A stretch of 64,000 bases of DNA from Acorus gramineus. Its lineage: Eukaryota > Streptophyta > Magnoliopsida > Acorales > Acoraceae. Under the pieces are notes generated by a model that saw nothing but the letters and a program-made list of their open reading frames with translations, was not told the origin of the DNA and did no database searches. The translations under genes and the position numbers were made by a program. Where the stretch lies: the NCBI GenBank assembly GCA_030737835.1, contig JAUJYN010000020.1:2604001-2668000 (forward strand), given 5' to 3'. The stretch's first letter is position 1. The number at the start of each line of letters is the position of its first letter. Below are positions 23,550-34,918 of this stretch, in pieces.

Positions 23550-26375
23550 TATACCCCCCCCATGATCAGTACATCTTGCCGCATGCATCGATAGTACCTA
23601 CAGGTGGGGGCCCTCTGTCAAGACAGCTACAACCTGGGCCGCTTCAACACGGACGACATTGGGAGGAAACATTCCATGTTCGCAAAGCGAACCCAATGGA
23701 AAAACAACTACTCTCGATAATCACATATCGATGATATCGAATACTATTGTACTCCCACACGGTTGCGTCGCTCGGACACAAGGGGGTTGCCTCTGCTCTC
23801 ACGCAGAAATAATCCCAAGGCACATAACCCAACAGGCGGTTCATATACACGCCTAGCACGGGTAGGCCTAGCTTAATGCCACAACTACCGGCTTAACAAA
23901 CTGATAAGATAATGAATTCTCCTGAATTCCAAACGAGTGCATCGCTCGGATGCACGGGGGCGATTACATCGCTAGCGCTCTAACTAATAAGGTACAACCC
24001 GACAACGGGTCATACCCACGCCTATTTCAGATAGGCCTAATCAGTTTTAACATGCGCATATATATCCAGGAGAATTATATTTTAGTTATGTACATGAACT
24101 ACATGCACGATAACCTATCAAATAATTATAGGGATACTCCCTAACATGGATTTACATCATAAACAATAAATCATACAACATGCATACATGGCCATTAATC
24201 ACATAAGCACACAAGGCATAACTTAAGCATGCGTTGGATATCACCAACTTAAAAGGGAAGGGTCAAGCGCGATCTCGCACACTAATAGGTGCATGCCAAT
24301 ATTCCATACGAACCCGAGTCGAGTAGGAAATCGCCTCTACTTACTCAGTTCGTGCAGAGGGAGAGGGCGAGAGAGAGATCATCATCTCTTGAAGTTGGTC
24401 ATAGCTTTGCCCCATTAGCATGGGTGCAACAACTACACCACGCCCTCGAGTCTTATCGCAAGGGAATATTAGGCAGGTGCCCATTATTAACCCAGACTTA
24501 ATCATGCTGGATATTCCAATTAATATGGTGGGAGTAGTATTACAATACTACCTAAGGCATGCCCTATTCTATACATCCATACACATTATAGAAATACATG
24601 CCCATACTAGAGGGGCGCATGCGATACAGTCATTCATACTTGGATACAATACATGCAATATAAGCCTAGCATGCAAGATATCTAACATATTATAGTTTAA
24701 GCATGGCCATACTACTTATCTACACAAGTAGTATAGCTAGGATGCCCCATCGATGCACGACGCACGACTACGCGCGTCGAGCGCATCTCGAGGGGGGGAT
24801 TGGATCAAACCACTCACAGATACCCGGATCGTCGCGCGTCCGGTCTACGAGATCTGCAAAACACAATCAATGATCCACAATTAAAATATGGAACCTCCTA
24901 TCACACATATAAGCCTACTTCATGAAGGCCCTAACCCCTGATACTTCCATATTATCACCCAAGACACATGCAAACAACTCCTTGACACTCAACCAAGCAA
25001 AACTGTCAAACCTGCTGCAACCAGCCCTACTAATTGGTCTCCACAGCACCCAATACACTTCCAAAAATTATGAAATAAATCATGCACATTCTATGATATG
25101 CTAGGATCATAATCTATGAAGACATTAGAACCTAATTTTTCCTCTACAAGCCTGAAACAAATTATTTCCAGAAGAAAGTCAATTCCTACGCGAATCTGGA
25201 CAGGCCATGCAAAACTGGTTCTAACTTACACCACAGATATCATAATGACCCCACATTTCATATATAACAACTAGACACATAGATGATCATATCATATGAA
25301 GACATAATCCTAAAAATGTGCCTCTAAATACTAGATTCACTGAGATCTTTAAAATACAGAGTGCTGCTTTACCGAAACAGGGGGAGGGAAATGGGGAGAT
25401 GCGGGGTTCTCGACACACCTACGACCACCTCAACCACCACCACCACTACCACCACCTCATCAGCATCTCCTCAAGCCCTTCATGGCAGAAAACAGGGGTG
25501 CAAGGGCATGAGAAGGGGATTGAGAGAAGAGAAACAACAACAACAACACATACTCACCTTTTCTCACCCTTTCTCACTCTTTCTTGTGCTTCTTCTTCAT
25601 CTTTTCCTCCATTAACAACACACACACAATAAAAAAAAGCAGAGAAGGAGAGGGAGACGAGAGTGAGAGAGAGTGAGAGGTTTCCACAAAAAGGGGGCTT
25701 TAAATGGAATTAAAGTGAGTTGGTGGGGGGGGGACAAGACCAAATCGTCCCTGACCAGAAATTCTGGATGGGCTTCACTAGAACAGCCATAACTTCCACG
25801 ATATAGCTCCGAATTGCACAATTCAAGATCCTTTGGAAAGCCAAGAAGCTTATCTACAACTTTCATGCTTATTCCAAGATCAAATAATCCCTCCAGCTAT
25901 TCCGAAATGAGAGCTAAACATTGAACAGGGCTGCTGTCAGAATTTTCTCATCCCCGGGGTATACTTGAAAAAATACCCATAACTTTTACTACATGAATCC
26001 AGTTGATCTAATTCCACTTTTGTATGAAAGCTAACTCAAAACTGAGCATTTCATGATAAAATCATATTTAAACCTCTTCATCTTGGATTTTAACAAAATT
26101 AAATCCAAATACCAAATCGGAAATGCATAACTTCTAGGAGAAAAATTATGTAGCCAAATTTTCAATCAGAGCACTCCAACTCCTGTAGGTAGCTAAAAGC
26201 TAAAATTTTAGCGACTCTGATAAAAAATAAGGCTCCAAATGACACAGGCATAACATTCTCCCCCCCTTAGGAAATTTAGTCCTCGAAATTTAAGGAAACC
26301 CAAAGGGAAGACCGAATGTAGCAAGTATCACGCATAGACCTTTTGCTTCCAAGTGGTCCATGCACCAGACTGGCG

Positions 26376-26826
26376 CTACCGACACACTGTAATCAAAGAA
26401 ACGGTCTTAGCGTGGAGCCACTTCTCATGCTGGTCCTTGACCTCGATCCACTGCTCCACGAACGACAAATCCAGCTCGAGGATGAGGTGGTCGAACAGAA
26501 TGACATGAGCAGGATCGTGGACATAACGCCACAGCCATGAAACAAGGACGACGTCGTGGGCATGAGCCAATTGTGGGGGAAAGGCTAGATGACAAGCCAC
26601 CTCCCCAATCCACACAATGACAAGAAACAGTCCGATTGAAGAGCCAACTCAGCTTGCCCCGAACGTCGAAACGGAGGGTGCCCTTAAACCCGGACACCTT
26701 CACAAAAACATGGTCGCCAAACCCAAAGGTAAGCTCCTGGCGACGATGACTTGCGTAGCCCTTCTATCGATTCTGGGAGGTGCAGATGCACACATGAACC
26801 AACCTGGCCACTGCAAGGTCAAATAA
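26376..26826 (-). pseudogene. Decayed Ty3/gypsy integrase C-terminal domain
   Basis: The minus strand gives FKGTLRFDVRGKLSWLF, then IGEVACHLAFPPQLAHAHDV and RYVHDPAHVILFDHLILE, followed by a remnant of the TVSL-type tail. These match the C-terminal integrase and post-integrase region of chromovirus-like Ty3/gypsy polyproteins. A frameshift separates GKLSWLF from the IGEVA piece. It is less decayed than the copy at 9382-10380. No functional integrase can be made. Confidence 0.75.
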
Positions 26827-27006
26827 TTAACTTGTGGCCCCTCCAACTGGCGCTCCTCAACCGTCCCAACACAAGGGAGGTATAAAACTGCGCCTGTAGA
26901 GTGCCTTTTTCAGGTCCATCTGGATGCTCGAATGGCAATCATCTTGCAGGCATACCCCAACAAATGGGTGGTGCCTCACCAAACTGCCCTTATCATCGAG
27001 CACTTT

Positions 27007-29892
27007 TGTCACGTCCCAGGGCGGCCGTCCCCGGGACGCGGCAAGTGTATATATGATATCAGCAGTCTAAACAGGAGGTCAATAATATACCCTAAACAAC
27101 ATCAACAATTTCAACACAGACAACAATGAAGCTGACATGATATATACACGAATAGCGGAAGCTAAAAGACTGAATCTGTAACTCAAAGACATATTACAGA
27201 CTCGATACATAATCAACTGTCCTGTGAGAGCCAATATATACAATGACATCCAAATATAATACAAACGTGTGCCCAAGCACAGGTTACAATACATACAATC
27301 AAAAAGGGATGCTGATAGCCTCTAACACTCACGGAATGTGGCGCTGCTCCGCTACTGCTGAGGTCCCTCGGGGAGCTCCTCCTCCTGATCCGACTCAGAT
27401 AACACTGGAGAAAAATATATGCGAGGGGTGAGCCACACGCTCAGTGAATAGCATAACCCATGCATCACAATTCATATTAACCACAATCTCATTATTCAAG
27501 CCTCAAAGTGGCAAGAACTACATAATCCAGTGGGTCGCTACATCACCGACCCACCACACCCTCACCCTCACCTCCAATAGGTGACATAGGATATTGGGAC
27601 TAACTAGGCTGTTAATCACCCTTGGTCCACCAATAGTCTCTCCTCCACTCCGTAGTCCGCCTGGTCTACTCCCACTTTCAGCACAGTCCGTCACCAAATC
27701 AGAAGGTGCCTATTGATGGGAGCCCTCTGTCAGGACGGCTTGTCTAACGCTGGGGCAGTCTCTATACGGATCCAACGAAGGGAACAGAAACAACCTATCC
27801 ACACGTATACGATCCGCTTGGATCCGCGGTATTCCCTTAAGTGGAAAAAGAAACCTTCGGAGGGCACCATGAGGTCCCGATATAGGATATCCCGACAACC
27901 GAACAAGGAACACGGAGTACCCTAGCCCGGGTCTCAACGCTGACTTCGCAAGGCCCCTTAATCCAGAGAAGGGAGACTCTACTGGTGTCATGAATTCTTC
28001 AGAATTCCTCTAGGGCGCATAACCAAGATGCGGGGAACATATATAATAACCATCAAGTTATAATACTTACTAAGGCATGCAAAATACCATAAGTTCGCAT
28101 TTAATTTAATAAATTAAACTAATAGGACACATGCATAGGTCGAGGCTTTCCTAGCATGAAAACATGGTGACAGGATGCATGGCTCTTACACATATCCTAA
28201 GGGTGCAAGTCCCTAACATACAAGGTCTAGGGTGTCATGCATACTACATATTAATCATGCTTGCATAGACTACATATTATACAAGTTAATATTAAACTAT
28301 GGTGCCCCAGGGTAGGACGGTATACGCCCAAGTGCATATAGCGCCTCCCTACTGGGTTGGGTTATCCCACTCACCAATAACAGGGTCGTCGCGCGACCGT
28401 CCGTCAAGATCTGCAAGACAGGGTAATCAACTCGGTGAGTAAGATACACAAATATGACCAAAAATACACTAAAATACCCAACACTCGGACAAGCGTACAT
28501 ACGGCCCGTACGCACGCGAGTCCGAGCACCCCGACTCACCCGAACCCCCGAGCAGCCGTACGCATGGCCACCCGACCCAGGCGCACAGCCGCGCCCCAGC
28601 CCGCTCCCCCAGACGCACTGCCGAGCCCCTGCCCGCATGCCCGGACCCGCTGCAGAGCCCCCCGGGTGCACCGCGCGCTCACTGCGCCCCAGCGTAGCAT
28701 CTCGCGCGCACACCCGCACGCCCTGCGCCCCAACGCAGCACCCCGCGCGCACCCCGCGCGCACCACCCGCTCGCCTCACCGCGCGCGCACAGCACGCACT
28801 GCGCCTCTACGCAGCCCTCCGTGCGCACGCCCCCGCACGGCCCCCTGCGCGCAGCACCCGTACGCGGCCCCGCGCGCACAGCACGCACTGTGCCTCTGCG
28901 CAGCGCTCCGCACGCAAGCCCTCGCACGGCGCCCAACGCGCAGCACCCACACACCACCCGTGTATTGCACCTCCTGCGCAGCAGTCACGCGCACGCCCGC
29001 GCGCACGCGCGCGTGCCCTGCCAGCCTGCTCTACCCGCCCTGCCTGCCAGCCTGCCTGCCTGCGCTGCCAGCCTACCCGAGACAACCCTACCACCTCCCC
29101 GACGGCCACCAATGGCCACCAACAGCCACCAACAGCCATACATACCCAAAAACACCCTCCTAACATGCATCTAAACAAGAAAAGGAAGGAAAGAAACCTT
29201 ACCCAAGGAGAGGAAAGCAAAACGGGAGGAGATCGGGTGCTCTTCGCGCACCGAAATACCACCACCAAGGCCACCACCACCAAGCCTTCAACTCATCCTA
29301 AGAGGGGCTGAAACAAAGGAGAAAAGAGACCATGAGAAGGGGTCACACAAGAGGGAATTCGAATCCGAGACCATAGGAAGGTAGATCGGGTTCTTACCTA
29401 TCCTTTCTCTTCTTAGGGTTTTTGATTTTAACCCCTCTAGCTAGATCATATGGAGGAAAAAGAGAGGAGATGAGAGAGCTTGAGAGAGATGGATTTGGAG
29501 GAGAAGATGAATAGGGGGAGAACACTATAGGGGGGCGCCCACTTAAAGCTCTCACACACACACACACCACACACACACCACTTAACTTAACTAAATAATT
29601 AGGTTTAGGCTAGGATTAGTGAGGTTTAAGTGCACTTAGGTGAGGTTTGACCTTAGTCAACCCAACCACACTAAAATCCAAATTCATTTGACCAAGTCAA
29701 AGGTCAACTTTGACCAAGTCAAGTCTCCCAATGACTTCTCGCTCGGTCAAAACCCGGATACGCTTCGAAACTGTGAAATTCTGAAACGTTACCGGAATTC
29801 GATGAAATTTTTGTCAGTGGATGAAAAAGCTGAAAAACTGCCATAATGTTCCAATGGTTACCAGAAGGCTAAGAAGTGACACATATATAACA
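27007..29892 (-). mobile_element. LTR, family B, copy 2 (2886 bp, no clear duplication)
   Basis: The minus strand starts TGTTATATATGTGTCAC at 29892 and ends GGGGACGGCCGCCCTGGGACGTGACA at 27007 in conserved form. It interrupts internal domain copy 3. The five flanking bases differ (ACTTT and ACGCA), so no clean target duplication is present. Splice-like signals: intron 1 donor GATAG/GTAAGAACC near 29393, acceptor TTTGTTTCAG near 29308; intron 2 at 28411-29202 (792 bp, GC-rich). A CA-repeat lies at about 29550-29580. Confidence 0.85.
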
Positions 29893-31129
29893 ACGCAGGC
29901 ACTTAGCATGTCCTCCAAGGTCAGAATCGTCCTTTTGCTTGGCCATTCGTCGGCGGTGAAACGCTGCACTTAGATGGAGGCTCGCGCCAAAGCCTTCCAA
30001 GGCTGCGCCAAAACCTCAAAGTAACCCTCGCGTCTCAACCTGAAATAGCGCCGACCGGAGTGCCATGAAGACGAACAATCGCGAAGGTGGAAACCCACGT
30101 CAAGGAGTCCAGAGACTCAATCAGTCGGATTAGGGAGGGAAGCGCGGACTTAGTCAGTCGGTCATTGATCACCTAGACGGCGTCGCGACCTGAACGTGAC
30201 TTTAGCGAGCCCGCAACAATCCCTGATAACCCACTCCCACGTCCACTGAGGAATCTCGATGGACTGACGCTTTCCACTCAATGATGATTCTTGAACTTGC
30301 TTGAGGGCATGCCAACCTGGGGAAACAAGGTCACCCATATCGCCTTTTCAACGCACCACTAGCAATCTCAATGAAGACTACCTCAAAGTAGTCCACGGAG
30401 ACCCAATAAAACTTTTGAGATCCACGAAGGCATCCGGCGCATTCGTCAACCCCGACAGCAGTACTTAAAACTCGTAGTGCCTGAAACGGTCACGAAAGGC
30501 CATCTACGGGATGTCCAACTCCCGGATCTCCGACTTGTGGTACCCTTGTGCAAAGATTGATCTAACAGAAGACACTCGCTCCCAGAGCTGGTCAAATAGA
30601 TCATCAATTCATAGCAAGGGGTACCTGATCTTCAACCCTTACGGGAAGATCAAAACAACACCTCGAACAATTAAGTCCAGATTCTGCTCCTCGAGCATGG
30701 CTGGCGCTCATGATGACACTTACACGCTTGGTAAGCCGCTCAACCGCACTTAATCCACAAGACACGCAATAAGGGGGGTCGTCAAACCTCGACAATGCCT
30801 ATGCGACGTCATCTATCTGATAAGGCGGTTGAGTCCCATCACGAACGTTAGCATCGCATCTCCTCATTTGCGACCAATGTGGGGCAAAACGCGACAGTAT
30901 CCACAACTGTGCTTCACATGCCGCCAGAGATAGGTCGCTCAACTATAACCATTGAAACTCCAGCATCCTGCACACAATGGGCAGATTCATCACAGGGAGT
31001 CCACGCTCTCGACATCATCCAGTAGCACTCTCCCGGTGTGGCCTCTACCTGGTAGCCTCCCAAGCCCACTATCTCTGCCATATGGGCGCACCAACAAGCA
31101 TAGTATCTGGGAGCACCTCACAGGGCTCT

Positions 31130-34100
31130 TGTTATGCCTCTGTTATTTGAAGCCATTTCGGTTAAGCCTTGGTCACATCTGGGTCATTCATGGCCTTTTT
31201 CTTTTTCGATCGGAGTCGCTAAAATTTTAGTTTTTAACCACCCGCGGGAGTTAGAGTACTCTGATTGGAAATCTAACTACATATTATGGGTCCTGGTACC
31301 GTTCTGTACTACCCATAAAAATTTCATCAAATTCCGATAACGTTTTAAAAAATATGCAGTTCTGAATCGCATCCGGGTTTGGCCGTTACTGGATTGAGAG
31401 GTGAGAATTGTTTGTGCACGTCTAAGTGGGGATTTGATGTATTTTGACCAAGTCATGAAGCTCCTTTGTTTGTTTGTGTTGGTGAGGGTTGACAAGTCAA
31501 CCTCACCTAACACCTTTTTCTCCATTTAAAGCCCCAAAAATGTGTGTGTGTGTGTGCACTTCCCTCTCTCTCTCATTTGTGTGTATTGGGTGGAGAAGAA
31601 GGAGAGGGTTCATGAAGGAGGAAATGGAGGTGCTTGTAGAAGCCAAGAAAACATGAGGAGGGCTGTGGAGGTGGTGGTAGTGGTGGTGGTGGTTGAGGTG
31701 GTCGCGGGTGCATCGAGGGCCCCCGAATCTCCCCCTTTCATTCCCCCTCCCAAGATCTCGTCGGATGGGATGCGCGAGGTCCCGGGTTGCGGTGAGTGGT
31801 TTGGTCCAACCCCCCCCCCCCCCCCGAGATGCGCTCGATGCGCGTAGTCGTGCGTCGCGCATCGATGGGGCATCTTAGCTATACTACTTGTGTAGATAAG
31901 TAGTATGGCCATGCTTAAGCTATAATATGTTAGATATCTTGCATGCTAGGCTTATATACATGTATTGTATCCATGTATGAATGATTGTGTTGCATGCGCC
32001 CCTCTAGTATGGGCATGTATTTTTTTGTAATGTGTATGGATGTATAGAATATGGCATGCCTTAGGTAGTATTGTAATACTACTTCCACCATATTAATTGG
32101 AATATCCTGTATGATTAATTCTGGGTTAATAATGGCACCTGCCTAATATTCCCCTGCGATAAGACTCGAGGGCGTGGTGTAGTTGTTGCGCCCATGCTAA
32201 TGGGGCAAAGCTATGACCAACTTCATGAGATGATGATCTCTCTCGCCCTCTCCCTCTGAATGAACTGAGTAAGTAGATGCGATTTCCTACTCGACTCAGG
32301 TTCGTTTGGAATATTGGCATGCACCTGTTAGTGCGTGAGATCGCGCTTGACCCTTTCTTTTAAGTTGGTGATATCCAACGCATGCTTAAGTTATGCCTTG
32401 TGTGCTTATGATTAATGGCCACGTATGCAGGATTAAGTGGGCCATACCTTGTATGCATGTTGTATGATTGCTGTTTATGATGTAAATCCATGATTAGGGA
32501 GTATCCCTATGATTAATTGATATGTGATCGTGCATATGGTTCATGCACGTAGCTAAGATTTAATTCTCCTATAAAATATATGCGCATGTTAAAACTAATC
32601 AGGCCTATCTGAAATAGGCGTGGGTATGACCCGTTGTCGGGTTGTACCTTATTAGTTAGAGCGCTAGCAATGTAATCGCCCCCATGCATCCGAGCGATGC
32701 ACTCGTTTGGAATTCAGGAGAATTCATTATCTTATCGGTTTTGTTAAACCAGTAGTTGTGGCATTAAGCTAGGCCTAAGGCGTGTATATGAACCGCCTGT
32801 TGGGTTATGTGCCTTGGGATTATTTCTACGTGAGAGCAGAGGCAACCCCCTTGTGTCCGAGCGATGCAACCATGTGGGAGTACAATAGTATTCGATATCA
32901 TCGATATGTGATTATCGAGAGTAGTTGTTTTTCCATTGGGTTCACTTTGCGAACATGGAGTGTTTCCTCCCAATGTCGTCCGTGTTGAAGCGGGCCGGGT
33001 TAAAGCTGTCCTGACAGAGGGCTCTCATCCGTAGGTACCACTGATGCGTTAGAACCTAATTTTGCCTCTACGATCCCGAAACAAATTATTTCTAGAAGCA
33101 GGTCAATTCCTACGCGAATCTGGACAGGCCATGCAAAACTGGTTCTAACTTACACCACAAATATCATAATGACCCCACATTTCATATATAACAACTAGAC
33201 ACATAGATGATCATATCATATGAAGACATAATCCTAAAAATGTGCCTCTAAATACTAGATTCACTGAGATCTTTAAAATACAGAGTGCTGCCTTACCGAA
33301 ACAGGGGGAGGGAAATGGGGAGATGCGGGGTTCTCGACACACCTACGACCACCTCAACCACCACCACCACTACCACCACCTCATCAGCATCTCCTCAAGC
33401 CCTTCATGGCAGAAAACAGGGGTGCAAGGGCATGAGAAGGGGATTGAGAGAAGAGAAACAACAACAACAACACATACTCACCTTTTCTCACCCTTTCTCA
33501 CTCTTTCTTGTGCTTCTTCTTCATCTTTTCCTCCATTAACAACACACACACAACCAAAAAAAAACAGAGAGGGAGAGGGAGACGAGAGTGAGAGAGAGTG
33601 AGAGGTTTCCACAAAAAGGGGGCTTTAAATGGAATTAAAGTGAGTTGGTGGGGGGGAACAAGACCAAATCGTCCCTGACCAGAAATTCTGGACGGGCTTC
33701 ACTAGAACAGCCATAACTTCCACGATATAGCTCCGAATTGCACAATTCAAGATCCTTTGGAAAGCCAAGAAGATTATCTACAACTTTCATGTTTATGCCA
33801 AGATCAAATAATCCCTCCAGCTATTCTGAAATGAGAGCTAAACATTGAACAGGGCTGCTGCCAGAATTTTCTCATCCCCAGTGTATACTTTGAACAGGGC
33901 TTTCATATGCGTGGAGCGTTCTGTCCAGTGGGTGGCGAGTGCGAGGCTGTCAGCAGTCCTAGAGTCATTTTATGTATTGTAAATCGTGTATGTGGCACAT
34001 GTTGTATTTTATTTGGAATAGGCTTGGCTCTCACAGGACAGTGATTGCGTATTTGAGTCTATAATAATGTTTTTGGTTTACAAACATTGTAGATATCTTA

Positions 34101-34242
34101 TGTTTCCACTTTTCAGTCAGTTATCATTATCTTTGCTTTGCCACCTTGTGTGTTGTTGTTGGAGTCTTTGTTGACCTCAGGTATTAATAGCTGATACTTT
34201 ATATATTGTCACGTCTCGGGGACGGCCGCCCTGGGGCGTGAC
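31130..34242 (+). mobile_element. LTR family A, copy 5: introns 1 and 2 precisely absent
   Basis: It starts TGTTATGCCTCTG after GCTCT and continues in LTR order to 33046. It is interrupted by an inverted patch (33047-33893) and ends at GGGGCGTGAC (34242), its last A displaced to 44644 by a later insertion. At 31642/31643 exon 1 (GAAG) is joined directly to exon 2 (CCAAGAAAAC). At 31754/31755 exon 2 (CCTCCCAAG) is joined directly to exon 3 (ATCTCGTCGG). All intron sequence, including the GC block, is missing there, while the intron 3 donor GTGAGTGG remains unspliced. This looks like a copy made from partly spliced RNA. Confidence 0.8.
33047..33893 (-). mobile_element. Inverted patch from a family A LTR
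   Basis: About 847 bp in opposite orientation inside LTR A-5, nearly identical to about 25127-25950 of LTR A-4. It includes AT-type intron 2, exon 2 and intron 1. At the right edge the phrase TTGAACAGGGCT is repeated, which suggests microhomology-mediated joining. No target duplication is visible. Confidence 0.7.
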
Positions 34243-34918
34243 TGTTGTGCCTGTGTCATTTGGAGCGCTCTGTTTGAAAATTTGGGTACATAATTTTTTT
34301 CCTAGAAGTTATGTATTCCTGATTTGGTATTTGGATTTGATTTTGTTAAAATCCAAGATGAAGAGGTTTAAATATGATTATGAGATGTCTAGTTTTGAGT
34401 TAGCTTTCGCACAGAAATGGAATTAGATCAACTGGATTCTTGTAGTAAAAGTTATGGGTATTTTTCCAAGTATACCCCGGGGAGGGAAATTCTGGCAGCA
34501 GCCCTGTTCTATGTTTAGCTCTAATTTTAGAATAGCTGGAGAGATTATTTGATCTTGGAATAAACATGAAAGTTGTAGATAATCCTCTTGGCTTTCCAAT
34601 GGACTTCGAATTGTGAAATTCGGACCTGTATCGAGGAAGTTATGGCTGTTCCAGTAAAGCTTGCGCAGAATTTCTAGTCAAAGGGCGACTTAATCTTTTC
34701 CCCTTTAGATATTTTGGGTGATAAATATCTCTCTCTCTCCCCTCCCAAACCCCCCACGTCAACTTCACATTGCTCTCCTTCTCTCTTTTCAAACACACCC
34801 CCCATGTGTTTGTTTTAAATCCCCAATGAGAAGGAGGAGGTGGAGGAGGAAGTGAAGGTGAGTTTTGTGTGGTGGTTGCTTGTTTCTTCCCTTCTCTCAA
34901 GCTCCCTCTCATGATCCT

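Larger units (their letters stand above)
16274..26255 (-). mobile_element. LTR family A, copy 4 (host LTR split by two nested solo LTRs)
   Basis: One LTR in three pieces: 16274-16877, 19472-20041 and 23550-26255. Together they are about 3.88 kb, the normal family A length. It begins at the PBS-proximal end at 16274 and ends at TGTTATGCC beside the polypurine tract 26256-26267. Predicted intron 2 (24854-25372, 519 bp) is the AT-rich form: donor TTTCG/GTAAAG, acceptor TTTTGCAG. Intron 1 has donor AAAAG/GTGAGTATG near 25555, but its acceptor is mutated to CTG near 25486. Confidence 0.85.
26256..31129 (-). mobile_element. Internal domain copy 3, split by a family B LTR and truncated
   Basis: It consists of 26256-27006 plus 29893-31129. 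It starts with the polypurine tract and decayed integrase and continues after the nested LTR. It stops at GGGCTCT where a plus-strand LTR starts at 31130, so the gag start and PBS are missing. Its 3' LTR is A-4. Confidence 0.8.

Noticed and set aside
25318..25632. Histidine-rich reading frames (NHHHHYHH), also near 4846, 8293, 14817 and 33242
   Set aside because: They are translations of the antisense strand of a GGTGGTGGTAGTGG repeat in LTR exon 2, not genes.
28454..29311. Long open frames (up to about 285 codons) rich in Arg, Ala, His and Pro in the GC blocks, here and at 17498-18208, 40642-41546, 35838-36392 and 46675-47122
   Set aside because: They are open in several frames on both strands because the CG/CA alternation rarely makes stop codons. 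They have no domain, lie inside predicted LTR introns and are not conserved as proteins between copies.
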